A stretch of 64,000 nucleotides of DNA, taken from contig NZ_JABWCS010000221.1 in assembly GCF_013359945.1 (NCBI RefSeq), positions 248,001 to 312,000 of the forward strand, written 5' to 3'. The position numbers and the translations under genes were made by a program. Shown piece by piece: positions 59,630 through 64,000 of this stretch. This stretch comes from Paenibacillus agri (lineage in GTDB: Bacteria > Bacillota > Bacilli > Paenibacillales > Paenibacillaceae). Position 1 is the stretch's first letter. Each line of letters starts with the position of its first letter. The notes below the pieces were generated by a model, which saw only the letters and a program-made list of their open reading frames with translations, did not search any database and had not been told where the DNA came from.

Positions 59630-59813
59630 TAACAGGAAAATTTACCGTTAATTCTCTCTTTTCGCCTTATTTCTCATAAATAACGGGAATTTATCCCGTT
59701 AAAAACCTCTTTTCACCTTAATTGTCTAGTTATGAGGTGATTAACGGGAGTTTTTCCAGTTATTTTTAGAAAAGAAGAGAATTAAACCAAAATAACAGGA
59801 GTTATTCCCGTTA
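59630..59813. repeat. Composite palindromic repeat, array 2 (inverted relative to array 1)
   Basis: Units begin at 59630, 59681, 59742 and 59793 (spacing 51, 61, 51). Read against the reverse complement of array 1 in order, they match 19/20, 17/20, 20/20 and 17/20 bases. The second unit, TAACGGGAATTTATCCCGTT, is close to a perfect palindrome. Spacers are less alike but keep the ATTCTC-TCTTT motif. Confidence 0.85.
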
Positions 59814-59940
59814 TTTTTATTACTCCCATGCCCTATCGAGTGAAGTTGAGCTTTTTGGCGCATTAGTCACCTGAATGAGTGAAATCCTTGTGAGCCAAGG
59901 GTTTATTTTGTCCCTTAGGCTATAAAATGGCCTTCCAGCA

Positions 59941-60030
59941 ACAAAGTGGCTGGTAAGATACAAAGTGGCTGGTAGGATATAAGAGCCCGTAGGATACACA
60001 GTGGCTCGTAAGATACAAGAAGGCTGTTAT
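59941..60030. repeat. 19-bp tandem repeat upstream of def
   Basis: Units ACAAAGTGGCTGGTAAGAT (59941-59959), the same with AGGAT (59960-59978), a 17-bp degraded unit (59979-59995), ACACAGTGGCTCGTAAGAT (59996-60014) and a partial unit to 60030. A CGTCATTT-TCG-AAATGACG hairpin follows near 60044-60062. Confidence 0.82.
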
Positions 60031-60141
60031 TTAGACGTCGGCGTCATTTTCGAAATGACGTTGTGTTCTTAAATGCTTTATATATCTCTTTATTAAATTA
60101 ATAATACAAACATGTATCAGAACAGGGATGGTGTTGTTAAA

Positions 60142-60627
60142 ATGGCAATACGTTTGATTGTAAAAGAACCGGATGAAGTGCTTCACAAAATAGCAAAAGA
60201 AGTAAAGGCTGTAACGCCAAATGTGCAAAAGTTGCTTGATGATATGGCAGACACCATGTATGACGCGGAGGGCGTAGGTCTTGCTGCCCCGCAGGTCGGC
60301 ATTCTAAAACGGCTTATTGTGGTTGATGCAGACGAAGAGCATGGCCTGATCAAAATGATCAATCCGGAAATTGTTTCCACTGAAGGCGAGCAACTTGGAC
60401 CAGAAGGGTGCCTCAGTATCCCTGGCCTTAATGGTGATGTCCGCCGTGCGGAGACAGTGACCGTACGTGGTCTTGACCGTGAAGGCAAAGAAATTACAAT
60501 TACCGGCAGCGGATTGCTTGCCCGAGCCTTTCAACATGAGATTGACCATCTGAACGGCGTGTTGTTCACGGACATTGCCGAGAAGGTATACGAATATACG
60601 GCTGAACGCAACGAATCCGAGGAGTGA
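60142..60627 (+). CDS. def: Peptide deformylase
   Basis: Removes the N-formyl group from new polypeptides. Length 161 residues. All three family motifs are present: GVGLAAPQ (44-51), EGCLS (88-92) with the metal-binding cysteine, and HEIDH (132-136) with two metal histidines and the catalytic glutamate. ATG 60142 gives the natural N-terminus; an in-frame ATG 30 bases upstream is less likely. The ribosome site AGGGATGG is weak. fmt follows four bases after the stop, pairing formylation with deformylation. Confidence 0.97.
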   Translation: MAIRLIVKEPDEVLHKIAKEVKAVTPNVQKLLDDMADTMYDAEGVGLAAPQVGILKRLIVVDADEEHGLIKMINPEIVSTEGEQLGPEGCLSIPGLNGDVRRAETVTVRGLDREGKEITITGSGLLARAFQHEIDHLNGVLFTDIAEKVYEYTAERNESEE

Positions 60628-60631
60628 TCTG

Positions 60632-61576
60632 ATGAAGATAGTATTCATGGGAACCCCGGCTTTTGCCGTGCCCAGTCTACAAATGCTGGTGGAAGAGGGC
60701 TACGAGGTTGTAGCTGTTCTCACCCAGCCGGATCGGCCGCAGGGCCGAAAAAAAACGCTGACCCCTTCTCCGGTTAAAGAAGCGGCGCTGGCACTGGGTC
60801 TTCCGGTGCTTCAGCCGGAACGTTTGCGTCGTCCGGAAGCAGTAGCTGAGCTGGCGGCTTATGCGCCGGATTTGATTGTTACCGCCGCTTATGGGCAGAT
60901 TCTGCCCAAGTCGGTTCTGGATCTGCCGCAGAACGGATGTGTGAACGTTCACGGTTCGCTTTTGCCAAAGTATCGTGGAGGCGCTCCGATCCAGCGTTCG
61001 ATTATTAATGGTGAAAAGGTTACAGGTGTGACCCTGATGTATATGGCAGAAGGACTGGATACCGGTGATATGATCTCTCGTGTCGAGGTACCGATCGAAG
61101 ACGGAGATACCTCTGGTGATCTGTTCGAGAAGCTGAGTCTGGCTGGACGCGACTTGTTGAAGGCTGAAATGCCCCGCCTTGCGGCCGGTCGTGTGGACGC
61201 GGTGGCACAAGAGGAGAGTGAGGCTACCTATGCGCCGAACCTGAGCCGCGAGGATGAGCGTATAGACTGGAACGTGTCTTCACGTGACATCTATAACCGT
61301 ATCCGCGGGCTCGTGCCGTTCTCCGGTGCGTTTACCCTCTGGAACGGGGAGACGTTCAAGGTATGGGCAGCGGGTAATCCTTCGCTGGCTCCTACCGGGA
61401 ACGGCGGTCAAGCCGCACCAGGCACGGTGCTGGCGGTGGAAGCACAGGGCGTCGAGGTGAAGACCGGCGACGGCAGCCTGCTTTTGACGACCGTGCAGCC
61501 GGCAGGCAAAAAGGCCATGAGCGCCGCTGACTTCAGCCGCGGGGCAGCGATGAAGCCTGGCACGGTGCTAGGATGA
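60632..61576 (+). CDS. fmt: Methionyl-tRNA formyltransferase
   Basis: Formylates initiator Met-tRNA using 10-formyl-THF. Length 314 residues. Seen: KIVFMGTPAFAVPSL, the catalytic segment NVHGSLLPKYRGGAPIQRSI, GVTLMYMAEGLDTGDMI with the conserved aspartate, and the C-terminal tRNA-binding domain VSSRDIYNRIRGLVPFSGAF. GAGGAGTGAT precedes ATG 60632, inside the end of def. The last codons overlap the rsmB start (ATGA). Confidence 0.97.
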   Translation: MKIVFMGTPAFAVPSLQMLVEEGYEVVAVLTQPDRPQGRKKTLTPSPVKEAALALGLPVLQPERLRRPEAVAELAAYAPDLIVTAAYGQILPKSVLDLPQNGCVNVHGSLLPKYRGGAPIQRSIINGEKVTGVTLMYMAEGLDTGDMISRVEVPIEDGDTSGDLFEKLSLAGRDLLKAEMPRLAAGRVDAVAQEESEATYAPNLSREDERIDWNVSSRDIYNRIRGLVPFSGAFTLWNGETFKVWAAGNPSLAPTGNGGQAAPGTVLAVEAQGVEVKTGDGSLLLTTVQPAGKKAMSAADFSRGAAMKPGTVLG

Positions 61577-63120
61577 GCGGCGGTAGTAATAGCGCAGGCC
61601 GGAATGGCCAGCGCGGACATTCATCCCGCCAGGACGGAAGCCGTCCGCCGGGCGCAGGGAAAGCCGCCGCCGCAGGGAAAACGGTAGCCGCAGGGAAAGC
61701 AGCTACCGCAGGAAGCGCCGCTGCTGGCAAAGCCAGCGGTGCAGGCAGCAGCAAGGGCGGCGGCGGTAAACAGGCCTCGGCCCGCGAAGTGGCCTTGGAT
61801 GTACTGGTAAGAGTCGAGCAGCAGGGGGCTTACAGCAATCTGCTGCTGAACAGCAGCTTGCAGAAATCTTCACTGAGCCGGGAAGATACGGGACTGGCTA
61901 CCGAGCTAGTCTACGGAACTATCTCCAGAATGAATACGCTGGATGAAGTGCTTGAAGGGTTCGTCAGCAAGGGAATCGCCAAGCTGCAGCCATGGGTACG
62001 TAATTTGCTTCGTCTGAGTCTGTACCAGATTATGTATCTTGATCGCGTTCCATCGCATGCAGCCGTGAACGAAGCTGTGAATATCGCCAAGAAGCGTGGA
62101 CATCAGGGCATCTCCGGGATGGTCAACGGGGTCCTGCGCAGCGTGCTGCGCGCTGGTGACCTTCCTGTATTGCCGGAGAATCTCGGTCCGGCGAAGCGTA
62201 TTTCTATTCGGCACTCGCATCCACTGTGGCTAGTAAAGCGCTGGATTGATGAGTATGGTGTGGAGACGGCAGAGGCGATGTGTGCCTCCAATAATGAGCC
62301 TCCCGCTGTCAGCGTTCGTGTCAACACGACGATGATCAGCCGTGAACGTCTGCTGGAGAAGATGGCGGCAGAGGGGCTGGAGGTTTCGCCTTCGAAGGTC
62401 AGTCCTTACGGGATTGTCATCAAGGGTGGCGGCAATCCGGCGCTAACCTCATGGTACCGGGACGGTTATCTGTCCGTTCAGGATGAAAGCTCTATGCTGG
62501 TAGCTGAGGTTGTGGCCCCGGAACCGGGTATGAAGGTGCTGGACTGCTGTGCCGCTCCAGGGGGTAAAACCTCGCATATGGGCGAGCTGATGAAAGACGA
62601 AGGCACGATTCATGCCAATGATCTGCATCCGCATAAAGCTGCATTGATTGCGGATCAAGCCCGGCGGCTTGGGCTGGAATGTGTCGTGACGGGAAGTGCC
62701 GACGCTTTGGACCTGGAGCAGAAGTTTGAGCCAGGCTCCTTCGACAGAATCCTGCTAGATGCTCCTTGCTCCGGCCTTGGCGTGATTCGCCGCAAGCCGG
62801 ATTTGAAATGGCGCAAGCAGCCCGAGGATATCGATAGTGTATCTGCGCTTCAGCGGCAGCTGCTCCAGTCGGTCTCCCGGCTGCTTAAACCGGGGGGCGT
62901 GCTGGTGTACAGTACCTGCACGACAGAGAAAGCGGAGAACGGGGAAGTCGTGGCCTCCTTCCTGGAGCAAAACCCTGATTTTGCACCGTTAACCTTTGCT
63001 TCGGAGGTCTGGAATCGCCTGGAGGGGACGGCTCTGGCTGCAGGGGAGGGAATCCAGCTACTGCCCCATCATTATGGCAGTGACGGGTTCTATATTGCCC
63101 GACTGCAGCGAATCTTGTAA
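61573..63120 (+). CDS. rsmB: 16S rRNA (cytosine-967-C5)-methyltransferase
   Basis: Methylates C967 of 16S rRNA with SAM. Of 515 residues, about 70-200 form the NusB-like RNA-binding domain (ALDVLVRVEQQGAYSNLLLN) and about 230-515 the RsmB/Sun methyltransferase with SAM loop VLDCCAAPGGKTSHMG, DAPCSGLGVIRRKPD with its PC motif, and nucleophile YSTCTTEKAEN. The first 66 residues are an Ala/Gly/Lys low-complexity extension built on six-residue AGKxxA repeats, absent from typical RsmB. The four-base overlap with fmt fixes the ATG at 61573 as a coupled start, so the extension appears to be translated. Confidence 0.93.
   Translation: MSGGSNSAGRNGQRGHSSRQDGSRPPGAGKAAAAGKTVAAGKAATAGSAAAGKASGAGSSKGGGGKQASAREVALDVLVRVEQQGAYSNLLLNSSLQKSSLSREDTGLATELVYGTISRMNTLDEVLEGFVSKGIAKLQPWVRNLLRLSLYQIMYLDRVPSHAAVNEAVNIAKKRGHQGISGMVNGVLRSVLRAGDLPVLPENLGPAKRISIRHSHPLWLVKRWIDEYGVETAEAMCASNNEPPAVSVRVNTTMISRERLLEKMAAEGLEVSPSKVSPYGIVIKGGGNPALTSWYRDGYLSVQDESSMLVAEVVAPEPGMKVLDCCAAPGGKTSHMGELMKDEGTIHANDLHPHKAALIADQARRLGLECVVTGSADALDLEQKFEPGSFDRILLDAPCSGLGVIRRKPDLKWRKQPEDIDSVSALQRQLLQSVSRLLKPGGVLVYSTCTTEKAENGEVVASFLEQNPDFAPLTFASEVWNRLEGTALAAGEGIQLLPHHYGSDGFYIARLQRIL
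61654..61740 (+). repeat. 18-bp in-frame repeat in the rsmB N-terminal extension
   Basis: Units starting GCAGGGAAA or variants at 61654, 61672 and 61690, then a 15-bp unit at 61708 and another 18-bp unit at 61723. They encode AGKAAA, AGKTVA, AGKAAT, AGSAA and AGKASG. Confidence 0.8.
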
Positions 63121-63151
63121 TATAGTAAAGGCGAAGGTAAAACCTTTACTA

Positions 63152-63187
63152 CCCCGCCCACCGGGCCCGGTGCGGCGGGTTTTCTTT
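63152..63187 (+). terminator. Terminator of def-fmt-rsmB
   Basis: CCCGCC (63153-63158) pairs with GGCGGG (63174-63179), with CCGGG/CCCGG stacked inside, followed by a TTTTCTTTT tail. Confidence 0.85.
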
Positions 63188-63269
63188 TACCACCTTTGAA
63201 ATTTGTGTTAAACTAGAAAGAATGAGAAACAATAAGCATATCCTTATGAAAGAACAGGTGCCAATACGA

Positions 63270-64000
63270 ATGAAACCTTTAATATATGATTTTTCTTTGG
63301 AAGAGTTGCAACAATGGGCGAAAGACAACGGAGAGCCTGCTTTTCGGGGCGGACAGATTTTTGATTGGTTGTATGTGAAGCGTGTGAATGATTTTGAATC
63401 CATGAGTAATTTGTCCAAGGCTTTGCGGACCAAGCTCAGTGAGCATTTCTCTATTAACGTCTTAACTGAAATTACGAAGCTGGAATCGAAAGATGGTACT
63501 GTGAAGTTCCTGTTCGGTCTCCATGATGATCATGCGATCGAGACCGTTATTATGAAGCACAACTACGGTAACAGCGTCTGTGTTACTACACAGGTGGGCT
63601 GCCGGGTTGGTTGTACCTTCTGCGCCTCTACACTTGGCGGATTGAAGCGTGACTTGACGGCGGGTGAGATCGTAGCACAGGTTGTTCGCTCTCAGCAGAT
63701 TCTTGACGCCCGGGGAGAACGCGTAAGCAGTATTGTAATTATGGGCACAGGCGAACCTTTCGAGAATTATGACGCAACCATGAGATTCCTGCGTCTGATG
63801 ATTCATGAGAAGGGCCTGAACATCGGCCAGCGTCACATCACGGTCTCTACAAGTGGTATTGTGCCAAACATCTACAAGTTTGCCGACGAGGATACGCAGA
63901 TCAATTTGGCGATCTCCATCCATGCACCGAACGATGCGCTCCGCTCCAAGCTGATGCCGGTTAACCGCCGCTTCCCCTTTGACGATGTGATCGAATCCCT
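63270..64000 (+). CDS. rlmN: Dual-specificity 23S rRNA/tRNA adenine-C2 methyltransferase RlmN (3' end outside window)
   Basis: Radical SAM enzyme methylating A2503 of 23S rRNA and A37 of some tRNAs. About 243 of the usual 350-odd residues are visible. Seen: IYDFSLEELQQWAKDNGEP, AFRGGQIFDWLY, the radical SAM cluster cysteines C111, C115 and C118 in GCRVGCTFCAS, the IVIMGTGEPFENY segment, RHITVSTSGIVPNI and LAISIHAPNDALRSKLMPVN. In-frame ATGs at 63222 and 63246 are alternatives; AGGTG nine bases before 63270 favours it. Cfr was considered but position after rsmB matches B. subtilis yloN (rlmN). Confidence 0.95.
   Translation, partial: MKPLIYDFSLEELQQWAKDNGEPAFRGGQIFDWLYVKRVNDFESMSNLSKALRTKLSEHFSINVLTEITKLESKDGTVKFLFGLHDDHAIETVIMKHNYGNSVCVTTQVGCRVGCTFCASTLGGLKRDLTAGEIVAQVVRSQQILDARGERVSSIVIMGTGEPFENYDATMRFLRLMIHEKGLNIGQRHITVSTSGIVPNIYKFADEDTQINLAISIHAPNDALRSKLMPVNRRFPFDDVIES

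Overview
The window reads as chromosomal DNA of a spore-forming Bacillota, most likely a Paenibacillus. The evidence is moderate GC, strong GGAGG-type ribosome sites, frequent TTG/GTG starts, spore germination genes (gerA/gerC/gerB), CcpA, YlaN, YlbF/YlbG, RemA and a clear counterpart of the Bacillus subtilis ylo cluster. It is almost entirely housekeeping sequence: about 55 genes, no tRNA or rRNA genes, no CRISPR array, no transposase and no prophage.

Layout. 1-4.4 kb: 5'-truncated gnd, shikimate kinase, a reverse-strand rhodanese, a sequence-divergent EPSP synthase and a CoA-binding protein. 4.4-8.2 kb: a PTS operon with a NagE/PtsG-type EIICBA overlapping enzyme I. 8.2-8.8 kb: a repeat-rich gap. 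8.8-11.4 kb: ECF sigma factor with a DUF4179-like membrane anti-sigma candidate, convergent with a PfpI/DJ-1 protein. 11.6-14.4 kb: a zinc-ribbon protein, ccpA and mtnN. 14.4-17 kb: the divergent acuA/acsA pair. 17-21.4 kb: a class A PBP with a FnIII domain, then rpsD with a long leader. 21.4-26.7 kb: GAF-GGDEF protein, lipoprotein, M29 aminopeptidase, an HPr-like protein without the PTS histidine, and ylaN. 26.8-32 kb: Ca2+/H+ antiporter, Asp23 protein, ftsW, YugN-like protein, M20 amidohydrolase and CBS protein. 32-37 kb: an XPB-type helicase coupled to a large partner protein, then ylbF-ylbG. 37-40.7 kb: CBS-GGDEF protein, unknown protein, LysR regulator and PHP phosphoesterase. 40.7-64 kb: the ylo-type cluster rqcH, Ca2+ ATPase, (dapF, ger operon, metF-type bifunctional enzyme), yloC, remA, gmk, rpoZ, coaBC, priA, def, fmt, rsmB and a 3'-truncated rlmN.

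Functional themes. Carbon control is well represented: EIICBA, enzyme I, CcpA and an HPr/Crh-like protein that keeps the regulatory serine. AcuA is expected to acetylate the C-terminal lysine of its neighbour AcsA. The final 11 kb links nucleotide, CoA, replication-restart, translation-initiation and RNA-modification genes.

The unusual material is in the gaps. (i) A structured dispersed element occurs in two long copies (13.45-13.70 and 23.42-23.63 kb) and one short copy (59.51-59.62 kb). Its inner helices are conserved, and its closing stem has a different sequence in each copy but still pairs. (ii) A composite repeat of four 20-21 bp imperfect palindromes with fixed spacing (about 51/62/51 bp) occurs at 8.37-8.55 kb and, inverted and collinear, at 59.63-59.81 kb. 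(iii) The 960-bp priA-def gap also holds 9-bp and 19-bp degenerate tandem repeats. I recognise none of these as named families. They are the best candidates for undescribed biology in the window.
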